A DNA stretch of 64,000 bases from SFLA01 sp045595165. GTDB lineage: Bacteria; Bacillota; Clostridia; Oscillospirales; CAG-382. Positions 8,522 through 16,357 of this stretch are shown here, piece after piece (within the stretch, counting starts at the first letter, position 1; the number at the start of each line of letters is the position of its first letter). The notes beneath the pieces were generated by a model, which was not told the DNA's origin, did no database searches, and saw nothing but the letters and a program-made list of their open reading frames with translations. Location of the stretch: assembly GCA_045595165.1 (NCBI GenBank), contig JAZNZY010000022.1:12448-76447 (forward strand), given 5' to 3'. The position numbers and the translations under genes are program-made.

Positions 8522-10005
8522 AGCTTACTCACCGCCAGATACAGACCGGCTGCCACACCGAGGTATACCGCCGTTACGCACACCGCCCCCGGATATATTC
8601 CGCTAACGTAGGGCAATATTCCCTTTGCGGCTATGCCGCCTATTCCGCAGCAAAGCAGGGGAACTGTTATTCCGGATGCGATTTTCGGCGCGGAGCCCGC
8701 TTTTTTCTTCATACGGTAGGCGCACATTACGTAGGAAAACACGTTGGATACTACCAACAGCCAAAGATATCCCTCCGCACCCGTTCTGGATATGAGAAAA
8801 ACGACTGCAAGTATTCTTAACGCCGAATTGATAAGCCCTGTCAGAAAGGTCCACATTTGCTCGCCGATACTTTTAAGCATACCGTCGGTAATAGTTTCTA
8901 TGTACATCATAGGAGTGACTGCCGCAAGGATCCGTATTGCGCGTGAAGCCTCGTCGGTGTGATAAAATGCTTTTGAAAACGTATCGGGAAACAGAAAGAA
9001 CAGTCCTCCCGCCGCTATGGAAAACATCCAGCCGTAGGTGAGAATTTTTGATGTCCGTTCCTTTAAGGCATCGCTGTTTTTCAAAGCCTTGAGCCGCGAT
9101 ATCTCGGGAACCGTTACGGAGATCAAAGCGGATAAAAATGAAAAAGGGAAAAACAGTAACGGTATCGCCATTCCCCGTATAATTCCGAAATCTGCCAGCG
9201 CGCTTTCACGGTTTCCGCCGTAAAGCATAAGCATTTTCGGTATAAGTACGCTTTCGCAGGTGTGCAAAAGCCCCGTCATACAAGCGCTGGCGGCAATGGG
9301 GAAGCATACGCTCTTTATGCTTTTATCAAATTCTTTTTTGTATTCCCGCGGTATTGTTTCCTTTTGGTTTTTATGGGCGTACATTATGCCCAATATGGCT
9401 GTCGATGCCATTTCCCCCAATGTTATACCTGCCACCGTTCCCACGCAAAGAGAAACGGGATCGCTTTTTCCCTTCATAAGAGTGCTGAGTAATATAACAG
9501 TAACGGATATTTTTATGCTTTGCTCCAGAAGTGATGCAATAGACGGCTTTACAGGCTGTGTTACCGCAAAAAACCACCCCTTTAAGCAAGCGGCAACCGC
9601 CATAAAAGGCATAGAGAGGGAGAGTATCCTTAACGGTAGTGCTGTGCGTATGTCGCCTATAAACCGCGATGCTGTGATCGATGCACCCGCAAACATTACT
9701 ATTCCTGCGGGTATACTTATGAAAAGGGACAGACGTATCGCCCTGCGGAGCAATAGAACCGCTCCGCCTTTCCCTGCGGTTATCAGCTTTTCCGATGCAA
9801 GTCCCGAAACGGTTACGGTAAGCCCTGCGGTGGCAAGGGTTGTAAACAGCCCGTACACCGACATTATCAGTTGGTACAGTCCCATACCTTCTGTCCCGAT
9901 GCGGGAGGTGAGGTACAGACGGAACAGCATCCCCAAAAATTTAACGGTAAGAGAAAATGCGGTGATCGCCAAAGCGCTTTCCAAAATACTGTTTTTTTTT
10001 CGCAA
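8500..10005 (-). CDS. spoVB: SpoVB-like polysaccharide flippase (MOP superfamily)
   Basis: Protein of 501 aa with about 14 membrane helices and no soluble domain, starting SILESALAITAFSLTVKFLGMLFRLYLTSRIGTEGMGLYQL as in Stage V sporulation protein B; the G-EGMGLYQL block is typical of SpoVB/Wzx/MurJ exporters. SpoVB is needed for spore cortex synthesis and may flip a lipid-linked precursor. The start is TTG at 10005, nine bases after AGGAGG and followed by a run of nine A. It is the first gene of the run into spoIIIAA, an arrangement I do not recall from Bacillus subtilis. Another MOP flippase specificity is possible, but the sporulation context favours SpoVB. Confidence 0.85.
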   Translation of the reverse strand: MRKKNSILESALAITAFSLTVKFLGMLFRLYLTSRIGTEGMGLYQLIMSVYGLFTTLATAGLTVTVSGLASEKLITAGKGGAVLLLRRAIRLSLFISIPAGIVMFAGASITASRFIGDIRTALPLRILSLSMPFMAVAACLKGWFFAVTQPVKPSIASLLEQSIKISVTVILLSTLMKGKSDPVSLCVGTVAGITLGEMASTAILGIMYAHKNQKETIPREYKKEFDKSIKSVCFPIAASACMTGLLHTCESVLIPKMLMLYGGNRESALADFGIIRGMAIPLLFFPFSFLSALISVTVPEISRLKALKNSDALKERTSKILTYGWMFSIAAGGLFFLFPDTFSKAFYHTDEASRAIRILAAVTPMMYIETITDGMLKSIGEQMWTFLTGLINSALRILAVVFLISRTGAEGYLWLLVVSNVFSYVMCAYRMKKKAGSAPKIASGITVPLLCCGIGGIAAKGILPYVSGIYPGAVCVTAVYLGVAAGLYLAVSKLWKAYST

Positions 10006-10031
10006 AGTGCTTTTCCTCCTTCCGTTAACAA

Positions 10032-10060
10032 ATATTATGCTTTAGTTAACAATTTAATTC
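10032..10060 (-). promoter_or_regulatory. Candidate SigE-type promoter of the spoVB-spoIIIA operon
   Basis: On the minus strand GAATTAA (10060-10054) and CATAATAT (10039-10032) are 14 bp apart, resembling the mother-cell SigE pattern (AATATT-like -35, CATACANT-like -10). It sits about 27 bp before the spoVB start. The match is partial and no SigA pair is evident in this direction. Confidence 0.45.
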
Positions 10061-10089
10061 TTGAATTGTGTGCGGGTTTGTAGTATAAT
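10061..10089 (+). promoter_or_regulatory. SigA-type promoter for the polymer-forming membrane protein gene
   Basis: TTGAAT (10061-10066) and TATAAT (10084-10089) are 17 bp apart, with AAAGGAG at 10104-10110 and the ATG at 10118. It diverges from the spoVB promoter. Confidence 0.8.
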
Positions 10090-10117
10090 CCTCGTAATTA
10101 ACCAAAGGAGCCAAAAA

Positions 10118-11212
10118 ATGAAGAAAATCCTTGCAATTATAATTATTTCTCTTTTACTTTTATCACTCGCTTCCGTGCCCGTGCTGGCGTATACTTTGGA
10201 TGACGGCGCAGGCAACGTTACGGAAAACGGCGAAGATCCGGATGAAAAGCTGGAAGTAAAAGGGGACTATATTAACCTTACCGGCGGTATTCATACCTTA
10301 AGCGGAAATATCGGCGGAGATCTGCTTGGATTTTTTGCATCTCTTACCGTAAAAGATGCGGTTATCGGCGGCAGTATGCGCTTTGTTTCCATGGAAACCG
10401 TTATCGAAAACGTTACCTGCCGTAACCTTACTTTCGCAGGTGCGGAGGCAACGATAGGCAAAAACGTTAACGCAGGCGCAATTATTGCATATACCAACGG
10501 CACCTTTGTGTTTGAAGGCACTTGCGATACTCTTACCGTATACGCGGATAAGGTTATTATAAAAGGCAATATAAACAGCAATGCCGAAATATATGCGGAC
10601 GAGGTAAGCTTCGCTTCGGATTGCGCCGTAAACAACGTGGTAGTGGAATCGGTGGCGGCGCCTTATCTTAACGATACAGATGGATATTCCGATGCTTTGA
10701 ATCACTTTGAAACTCTCACTTGGGATAAAGTCAACGTATGGATGAATGTTCTTGAAAAGCTTCCGGCGGTTATTTTGTATGCGTTATCGGGCGCGCTCAT
10801 CATTCAGCTTGTATTCGGCAAGGCGACCCGCCGTACCGCAGATGCGCTTAGAGTACACCCCGTGCGCTTTTCTATGTCCGGCATAATGCTGCTTCTTTCC
10901 GTACCCGGATTTGCGGTGTTTATGCTAATGCTCAGCACCGATATTGCCATGGCAATTCTGCTTTTATATTTTGCCATGATCACCGTTTCCCAGCTTTTTG
11001 CGGGATGTATTCTGGGCGCCAGGCTTTTCCCCACGATGAACCGCTTTATCTCTTCCGTTATTGCAACAACGACTCTTTCAATACTTTGCGCCCTTCCCTA
11101 TGTGGGCGGAGTAGCTACCGTCGCCTCGTTGATTATCGCTTTCGGCTGCTTTGGAATCACGGTATTCCAAAAACGCACCTTTAAAAATCAGGAAGAGGCT
11201 CAGCAGGAATAA
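10118..11212 (+). CDS. Exported polymer-forming (bactofilin-like) domain protein with C-terminal membrane helices
   Basis: Protein of 364 aa started at ATG 10118 with AAAGGAG seven bases upstream. A signal-like N-terminus (about 1-25, ending VLAY) is followed by a repetitive right-handed beta-helix-like region (about 45-200; repeated patterns such as NIGGDL, VIGGSM, TIGKNVNAGA, IKGNINSNAEIYADEV) typical of polymer-forming cytoskeletal (bactofilin-like) domains. The last 140 residues hold about four membrane helices and a Lys/Glu tail. With a signal sequence the beta-helix would face outside, unlike classical cytoplasmic bactofilins. It appears monocistronic, with its own promoter and terminator. 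Function is not known; a role in envelope organisation is only inference. Confidence 0.7.
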   Translation: MKKILAIIIISLLLLSLASVPVLAYTLDDGAGNVTENGEDPDEKLEVKGDYINLTGGIHTLSGNIGGDLLGFFASLTVKDAVIGGSMRFVSMETVIENVTCRNLTFAGAEATIGKNVNAGAIIAYTNGTFVFEGTCDTLTVYADKVIIKGNINSNAEIYADEVSFASDCAVNNVVVESVAAPYLNDTDGYSDALNHFETLTWDKVNVWMNVLEKLPAVILYALSGALIIQLVFGKATRRTADALRVHPVRFSMSGIMLLLSVPGFAVFMLMLSTDIAMAILLLYFAMITVSQLFAGCILGARLFPTMNRFISSVIATTTLSILCALPYVGGVATVASLIIAFGCFGITVFQKRTFKNQEEAQQE

Positions 11213-11227
11213 ATAACTCCAAGAAGA

Positions 11228-11258
11228 AAAGGCAAGCAGTTGAATACTGCTTGCCTTT
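11228..11258. terminator. Bidirectional terminator between convergent genes
   Basis: GGCAAGCAGT (11231-11240) pairs with ACTGCTTGCC (11246-11255) around a 5-nt loop; extra A/T pairs give AAA upstream and TTT downstream, so it can serve both the rightward gene ending at 11212 and pepT, which ends leftward at 11273. Confidence 0.85.
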
Positions 11259-11272
11259 AAATTTTGTTTTTC

Positions 11273-12481
11273 TTATTTTACCGCATTGGTGATAATTTTC
11301 TTTATTATTTCTGCGGTCTTTTCCATATCGTCTGCGCAGGCAAATTCAAATCTGCCGTGGAAGTTACCGCCTCCTGTGCAGATATTGGGGCAGGGCAGAC
11401 CTTCAAAGGAAAGCCGCGCGCCGTCCGTGCCTCCGCGTATTGCGATGATTTCCGGCTCAACTCCGCATTCCCGCATTGCCTTTTCGGCATCCTCTATAAT
11501 ATGGAAGTGAGGGAGTATCATTTCCTTCATATTGCGGTAGCTGTCGGTTATATCCACCTTTACGGAATTTTCGTACTTTACGTTCATATATTCCGCCGCG
11601 GAGGTCATTAAAGCCTTCTTTTGCTCCAGCTTTTGGGCATCGTGATCGCGGATAATAAAATCCATCACCGTTTTCTCCACGTCGCCGCGGATATCGTTAA
11701 GATGAATAAATCCTTCGTAGCCTTCGGTGTTTTCGGGTCTGTCAAAAACGGGGAGCAGAGAATGATATTCCATTGCTACCAAAATAGAATTTATCATTTT
11801 TCCCTTTGCGCTGCCGGGGTGAATGTTTCTTCCCGTAACCGTTACCGTGGCGTGGGATGCGTTGAAGCATTCGTATTCTATCTCGCCCAAAGCGCCGCCG
11901 TCTACGGTGTACGCCCAATCCGCGCCGAAGCCTTTAACGTCAAACAGATCCGCGCCTGCGCCTATCTCCTCATCGGGCGTGAAGGCGATACGGATCTTGC
12001 CGTGCTCTTCGCCGCTTGAAATAAGCATTTCCAATGCTGTGAGAATGTCTGCAATTCCCGCTTTATCGTCCGCGCCCAAAAGGGTGTTTCCGTCGGTTAC
12101 AATAAGGTTTTTTCCCTTGTAGCCTTCAAGGAATGGGAATTCGGATATCTTCATAACCGTATCCTCATTAAGAGGAATATCCTTTCCGTCGTAGCCTTCG
12201 ATAACACGGGGTTTAACGGGGTGATCCGGCGCATCGGGAGAAGTGTCCAGATGGGCGATAAAGCCTATTACGGGTGCGGCCTTTTTTGTGTTTGCTTCCA
12301 GAGTTGCGTAAACGTAGCAGTTTTTATCCACGGTTACGTCGGTAAGCCCCATTTCACGCATTTCATCGGCAAGAGCGTATGCCAAAGCAAACTGCTTTTC
12401 GGTAGAAGGGCATTTTCCTGCCGTTTCATCGGATGCGGTGGGGAAGGTAACGTATTTAAGTAATCTTTCGTATGCTTTCAT
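11273..12481 (-). CDS. pepT: Peptidase T (tripeptide aminopeptidase)
   Basis: Protein of 402 aa, a cytoplasmic M20 zinc aminopeptidase that releases N-terminal residues from tripeptides. Family features are clear: GFIAHLDTSPD with metal-ligand His77 and Asp79, LLGADDKAGIAD, FTPDEEIGAGAD with the catalytic and ligand glutamates, the dimerisation-domain motif GRNIHPGSAKGKMIN, and IRGGTDGARLSFEGLPCPN near the C-terminus. Length matches the family (about 408 aa). It starts at ATG 12481, only 4 bp after the stop of the dockerin-SGNH gene, and is likely co-transcribed with it. No functional link between the two is obvious. Confidence 0.95.
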   Translation of the reverse strand: MKAYERLLKYVTFPTASDETAGKCPSTEKQFALAYALADEMREMGLTDVTVDKNCYVYATLEANTKKAAPVIGFIAHLDTSPDAPDHPVKPRVIEGYDGKDIPLNEDTVMKISEFPFLEGYKGKNLIVTDGNTLLGADDKAGIADILTALEMLISSGEEHGKIRIAFTPDEEIGAGADLFDVKGFGADWAYTVDGGALGEIEYECFNASHATVTVTGRNIHPGSAKGKMINSILVAMEYHSLLPVFDRPENTEGYEGFIHLNDIRGDVEKTVMDFIIRDHDAQKLEQKKALMTSAAEYMNVKYENSVKVDITDSYRNMKEMILPHFHIIEDAEKAMRECGVEPEIIAIRGGTDGARLSFEGLPCPNICTGGGNFHGRFEFACADDMEKTAEIIKKIITNAVK

Positions 12482-12485
12482 ATTT

Positions 12486-13658
12486 TTACTCCTTTGGGGT
12501 ATAAGTACCCAGATATATCCGTTTTATCCGTATATAGTCATTAGCGTCAATAACGCCGTTTTGATTAACGTCTGCCACGTCTTTTTGCGTTGTGTTCGCA
12601 TTGTATGTTCCCAAAACTATTCGTCTGCATATAAGGTAATCCGAAGTATCCACTTTGCCGTTTCCGTTTATATCTCCCGTTACTGCGGTTTTTGAATATT
12701 TGCTCTGAATAAAATCTCCCAAAGCCTTTGCGTACAGGGTGTATCCTTTTGTGTTGGGGTGGGTTCCGTCGGTATTTATAAGGGAATAAAGGTCTTTGCC
12801 TGCAAATTCTGCGGCGAGGTCAAAATAATATACTCCGTATTCCCGTGCAACCTCTGCCATTATATCTGTATATTTGGAAACAAGTGCGTTTATGCCGCCG
12901 TCCTCCACGTAATCCTCACCGGGGTGTAAAGGATTTGCGTTGAAATATTCTTCAATTACGGGATTCGGAGAAAACAGTATAACGTCGCTTCCCGCTTCCT
13001 TGAGCGAGTTTACATAATACACAAGATTTTCTCTGTATCTTTCCAAAGAAACCCGGGATGCTTTTCTGTCTATCTTCACCGCGTCGTTATATGCAAAGCA
13101 AATAAGAGTTATATCAGGCTCTTTCGCCAGCACGTCTGTTTTAAATCTTTCCAAAGATGTTTCGGTGGTGGTACCGCCCACACCTGCGTTGATAAAGGAA
13201 GCGCCGAACCGTGCGGAAAGCTGTTTTTCCCATACACCGCTTGCTGTAAGACTATCCCCGAAGCATACCACCGTCTTGCCCGATATGGGCGATACCACGT
13301 CTGTGTAAACAAATATAACCACGGGGGAATAATGCATTTTTCCGTTTATGCAAGCGCCCACGCAGACACGGTACGCACCGTATCCCGTTTTGTCCATAAC
13401 GGATTTTTCCAAGGTAAAGGATGTATTTTCGGTTTTAACTGCATCGTATGCAAGAGGGCCCGAATCGCTGTTTTGAATATATCTTACGTTAACCGTATAA
13501 TATTCGGCGCTTTCTATCTTGTCCCAGTATATCTGTATATCTCCGTTAACCGTCTGTCCGTCCCCAATTCCTTTTATCACGGGGCTTTGCGCCGATACGG
13601 GCGGGCAAAAGGAAAAAACGAGCAATAAACACAGTACCGCACATATAGCTTTCTTCAC
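12486..13658 (-). CDS. Secreted SGNH/GDSL hydrolase with C-terminal type I dockerin
   Basis: Protein of 390 aa beginning with GTG at 13658 after GAGGTG. It has a signal peptide (about 1-23, ending VSAQ), a fibronectin-like N-terminal region (about 28-125), and an SGNH esterase domain with CFGDSLTASG (catalytic Ser), the NAGVGGTT block, an AYND block where many members have GTND, and DGTHPNTKGY carrying the Asp and His. The C-terminus (about 330-388) has two well-formed dockerin repeats, DINGNGKVDTSDYLICRR and DVNQNGVIDANDYIRIKR. Likely an extracellular carbohydrate esterase, for example removing acyl groups from glycans; the substrate is not shown. Confidence 0.85.
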   Translation of the reverse strand: MKKAICAVLCLLLVFSFCPPVSAQSPVIKGIGDGQTVNGDIQIYWDKIESAEYYTVNVRYIQNSDSGPLAYDAVKTENTSFTLEKSVMDKTGYGAYRVCVGACINGKMHYSPVVIFVYTDVVSPISGKTVVCFGDSLTASGVWEKQLSARFGASFINAGVGGTTTETSLERFKTDVLAKEPDITLICFAYNDAVKIDRKASRVSLERYRENLVYYVNSLKEAGSDVILFSPNPVIEEYFNANPLHPGEDYVEDGGINALVSKYTDIMAEVAREYGVYYFDLAAEFAGKDLYSLINTDGTHPNTKGYTLYAKALGDFIQSKYSKTAVTGDINGNGKVDTSDYLICRRIVLGTYNANTTQKDVADVNQNGVIDANDYIRIKRIYLGTYTPKE

Positions 13659-13681
13659 GTCTGTTTCACCTCGCTTGATTC

Positions 13682-13710
13682 ATTTTATCATACTTTTGGT
13701 TTCATTTCAA
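13682..13710 (-). promoter_or_regulatory. SigA-type promoter for the dockerin-SGNH and pepT genes
   Basis: Minus-strand TTGAAA (13710-13705) and TAAAAT (13687-13682) with a 17-bp spacer, about 24 bp upstream of the GTG start at 13658. Confidence 0.75.
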
Positions 13711-13767
13711 CAGGGCGGTAAAAAATATAAACTCTGTGTTTACACAAGCGGTTCACTAAACCCACCG

Positions 13768-13796
13768 TTGATTTTTCTTTTGCTTAAGGGTATAAT
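13768..13796 (+). promoter_or_regulatory. SigA-type promoter for the XRE/GIN gene, with long leader
   Basis: TTGATT (13768-13773) and TATAAT (13791-13796) are 17 bp apart. The start codon is 117 bp downstream; the leader contains a GCGGTT / AACCGC hairpin near 13839-13856. A regulatory role for the leader is possible but not shown. Confidence 0.65.
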
Positions 13797-13912
13797 ATAG
13801 GCGTATTTTTCCGCAAAGCCCCTGTTTTTCGCAACTGTGCGGTTATTGAAAACCGCGTAGGTGCGTGGTATCATATATTTGCGCGCTTAAAAAGTTTTAA
13901 AGGAGTATTTTT

Positions 13913-15193
13913 ATGGCAAACAACGGCATGAAGGATTTCGGAAAAAGACTTGCGGAAATGCGCCGCAAAAATAATATGACCCAAAACGAGTTGGCAGAAA
14001 AGCTTTCCATAACTCCCCAGGCTATATCCAAATGGGAAAGGGAGGAAGGTCTGCCCGATGTAACTCTGTTCCCTCAGATAGCGTCCGCTTTAGGCGTTTC
14101 CGTAGGTGTTTTGTTCGGCGAAAAAACGGAAGCGGAAAACGAGGTAAGCGAATATTACGAAGGACTTGCCCTTGTAGGTGTATCCGGTAATCTTGCCTGC
14201 TATTCGGATAAAAAGGTGGAGCACAGTGACGATACCCGTGTGCGCTTTGCCGATGGAAGCTATGCGGATTTTTCGGAAAACACGGTGGTAAATTGCGGTG
14301 CGGGAGAAATACGCATTATCGAACAGGAGGAAAAGCCCGTCCGTGAATACGATGATGGCGGGGAAACCTCCATTGATAAGGAATTCACCCCCTTTTCCTC
14401 TCTGGAAATATCAAATAACTACCCCTGCAATATAGAGTTACGCCCTTCCGCTGACGGCTCTTACAGTATGCACGCAGAGGGAAGCAAAAGGTTCATTTCT
14501 CTTATCGAAACCTCCTTTACTGCAGAGGGCGCTTTGCGCGTGCACATTAAAAGCGCAAACGGCGCAAACGTCCGCAACGAGAGCAATCTGCTTATCATTT
14601 ACGCGGGCTTTGAAAAAGGAGAAGGCTTAAGCTGTCATATAAACGGCTCCGGCTCTTTGAAAACCGATTTTACCTTTGAAAGAGGTACTATGCATATAAA
14701 CGGCTCGGGCGATATAAGCATAGGTGATTTGGGAGAATGGCTCAGCGTGGTAATAAACGGATCCGGCGACGTTAACGCAGGTAATGTGCAAACCAATACC
14801 GTGCTTCAGATAAACGGATCGGGTGATATAACCTGCGGAAGCTTTGGCGAAATGCTTTCTGCCCAGATAAACGGTTCGGGAGATATTTCGGGTGCACGTG
14901 CAGGTACGGCAAATCTGCGTATTGCAGGCAGCGGAGATATAAATATAAACGAACTGACCCGCGCTTTAGGCGCAAATATTACGGGAAGCGGAGATATAAC
15001 CTGCGGAGGAAGCATAGCTATGCTGGAGCTTTGCATAACCGGCGCAGGCGAATTACACGGAGAAAATCTCACGGCAAAAGAAGCGGATATAACCTTAAAG
15101 GGTTCTTCGTCAGCTTCCGTGGGCAGAATTACGGAAAAATCGGTAGAGCGAGTGGCAAAAACCGCGACCTTAAACGTGTTAAAAAGAGGATAG
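13913..15193 (+). CDS. XRE-family HTH protein fused to a GIN/DUF2807-like beta-repeat domain
   Basis: Protein of 426 aa. Residues 1-65 are an XRE/Cro-type helix-turn-helix (MTQNELAEKLSITPQAISKWERE). Residues about 150-240 continue into a domain resembling DUF2807, then about 240-400 holds eight or so 20-residue repeats each containing (I/V)NGSGD(I/V) or GSGDI, predicting a stacked beta-helix. No membrane helix or signal peptide separates the halves, so the protein should be cytoplasmic although GIN domains are usually extracytoplasmic. AAAGGAG precedes ATG 13913. It has its own promoter and terminator. DNA binding is well supported; what the repeat domain senses is unknown. Confidence 0.8.
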   Translation: MANNGMKDFGKRLAEMRRKNNMTQNELAEKLSITPQAISKWEREEGLPDVTLFPQIASALGVSVGVLFGEKTEAENEVSEYYEGLALVGVSGNLACYSDKKVEHSDDTRVRFADGSYADFSENTVVNCGAGEIRIIEQEEKPVREYDDGGETSIDKEFTPFSSLEISNNYPCNIELRPSADGSYSMHAEGSKRFISLIETSFTAEGALRVHIKSANGANVRNESNLLIIYAGFEKGEGLSCHINGSGSLKTDFTFERGTMHINGSGDISIGDLGEWLSVVINGSGDVNAGNVQTNTVLQINGSGDITCGSFGEMLSAQINGSGDISGARAGTANLRIAGSGDININELTRALGANITGSGDITCGGSIAMLELCITGAGELHGENLTAKEADITLKGSSSASVGRITEKSVERVAKTATLNVLKRG

Positions 15194-15202
15194 TATTCTA
15201 AG

Positions 15203-15238
15203 AAGCATCTGTGTTTATTTTTGGCGCAGATGCTTTTT
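15203..15238 (+). terminator. Terminator after the XRE/GIN gene
   Basis: AAGCATCTG (15203-15211) pairs with CAGATGCTT (15227-15235) and is followed by TTT, ten bases after the stop codon. Confidence 0.8.
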
Positions 15239-15242
15239 ACTA

Positions 15243-15271
15243 TTGAAAAATCTCTCAATATTTGTCATAAT
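15243..15271 (+). promoter_or_regulatory. SigA-type promoter for the first DUF4434-like gene
   Basis: TTGAAA (15243-15248) and CATAAT (15266-15271) with a 17-bp spacer, 32 bp before the ATG at 15304. The leader AAAGGCGGTATTATTAATATG closely matches that of the next paralogue. Confidence 0.75.
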
Positions 15272-15303
15272 GTATTAAAAGCATAAAAGGCGGTATTATT
15301 AAT

Positions 15304-16272
15304 ATGAAGATGATTAAAGGTACTTGGTTCGAGTTCAGGCACCATAACGTCAAAGAAGGGAAATATTGGAATCCCGTTTGCCGCAAATTTACGGAAGAGC
15401 AGTGGCGGGCAAAAATAAAAGAAATGCACGATGTGGGAATGGAATACCTTGTGCTTTTGTGTTCCTCGCTTGTATATACGGATTATGCGGAAGCATATTT
15501 TGAAACGGATATTTATTCCTTCCCCGATGATATGGTGTGCAAGAACCCTTTAGAGGTCTTGCTTGATGAATGCGATAAATGGGATATGAAGGTATTTATG
15601 TCCTGCGGGTACTACGGACCCTGCACCAACGCATATAAAAATATGGTTTCACCTGATGTAACCTCCCTTGCTTTTAAGGCGATGAAGCAGCTTTGGGGAC
15701 AATTCGGCAATCACAAAAGCTTTTACGGCTGGTATTATCCCGATGAAACGGGGGCGGACGGATACTTCTGCGAAGAGTTTATTACTTATGTAAATACGTA
15801 CGGGGAATATATACGCAAAATTGCTCCCGGCACAAAAACTCTTATCGCCCCTTACGGAACGCGGAAGATAGTTGCGGACGAAAAATATATAGACCAGCTT
15901 AAACGTATGAACGTGGATTTTATAGCGTATCAGGACGAGGTGGGAGTACGAAAATCCACCCCCGAGGAAACGGGCGCGTATTACAGATCTCTCCGTGAAG
16001 CTCACGATAAAGCGGGGAAAAGCGCAATCTGGGCAGACGTGGAGTTGTTCGATTTCGAAGGGGACGTGTACCGAAGCGCTCTCCTCCCGTCGGATATGGA
16101 GCGGGTAAAAAAGCAGCTTGAAGCGGTTTCACCTTACGTTGATGTTATACTGTGTTACCAGTATCTGGGTATGATGAATGCCCCCTCGTCCACCGCATAC
16201 TGCGGACATCCCGATTCGATAAAATTTTACGAGGATTACCGAAGCTTTATCAAAAATGCAGAAAATCAATAA
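15304..16272 (+). CDS. DUF4434-like TIM-barrel protein, first of a tandem pair
   Basis: Protein of 322 aa, no signal peptide or membrane helix, so cytoplasmic. It resembles DUF4434 proteins, glycoside-hydrolase-like (beta/alpha)8 barrels: KGTWFEF at the N-terminus, EEQWRAKIKEMHDVGMEYLVLLC, the strand DMKVFMSCGYYG, then SFYGWYYPDE, whose Asp/Glu are candidates for catalysis, and later VDFIAYQDEVG and DVILCYQYLG. The paralogue at 16358-17332 is very similar over its full length. A role in intracellular handling of a sugar or oligosaccharide is inference; no activity is known to me for this branch. Confidence 0.7.
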   Translation: MKMIKGTWFEFRHHNVKEGKYWNPVCRKFTEEQWRAKIKEMHDVGMEYLVLLCSSLVYTDYAEAYFETDIYSFPDDMVCKNPLEVLLDECDKWDMKVFMSCGYYGPCTNAYKNMVSPDVTSLAFKAMKQLWGQFGNHKSFYGWYYPDETGADGYFCEEFITYVNTYGEYIRKIAPGTKTLIAPYGTRKIVADEKYIDQLKRMNVDFIAYQDEVGVRKSTPEETGAYYRSLREAHDKAGKSAIWADVELFDFEGDVYRSALLPSDMERVKKQLEAVSPYVDVILCYQYLGMMNAPSSTAYCGHPDSIKFYEDYRSFIKNAENQ

Positions 16273-16297
16273 AAAGGCTTCATTTTTCATTTATCTA

Positions 16298-16326
16298 TTG
16301 CAATATTTTACTTAATTTGCTATAAT
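16298..16326 (+). promoter_or_regulatory. SigA-type promoter for the second DUF4434-like gene
   Basis: TTGCAA (16298-16303) and TATAAT (16321-16326) with a 17-bp spacer. With AAAGGCGG at 16340-16347 and ATG 16358 it repeats the leader layout of the first paralogue, so the duplication included the control region. Confidence 0.8.
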
Positions 16327-16357
16327 TATACCAAATATGAAAGGCGGTATTATAAAT

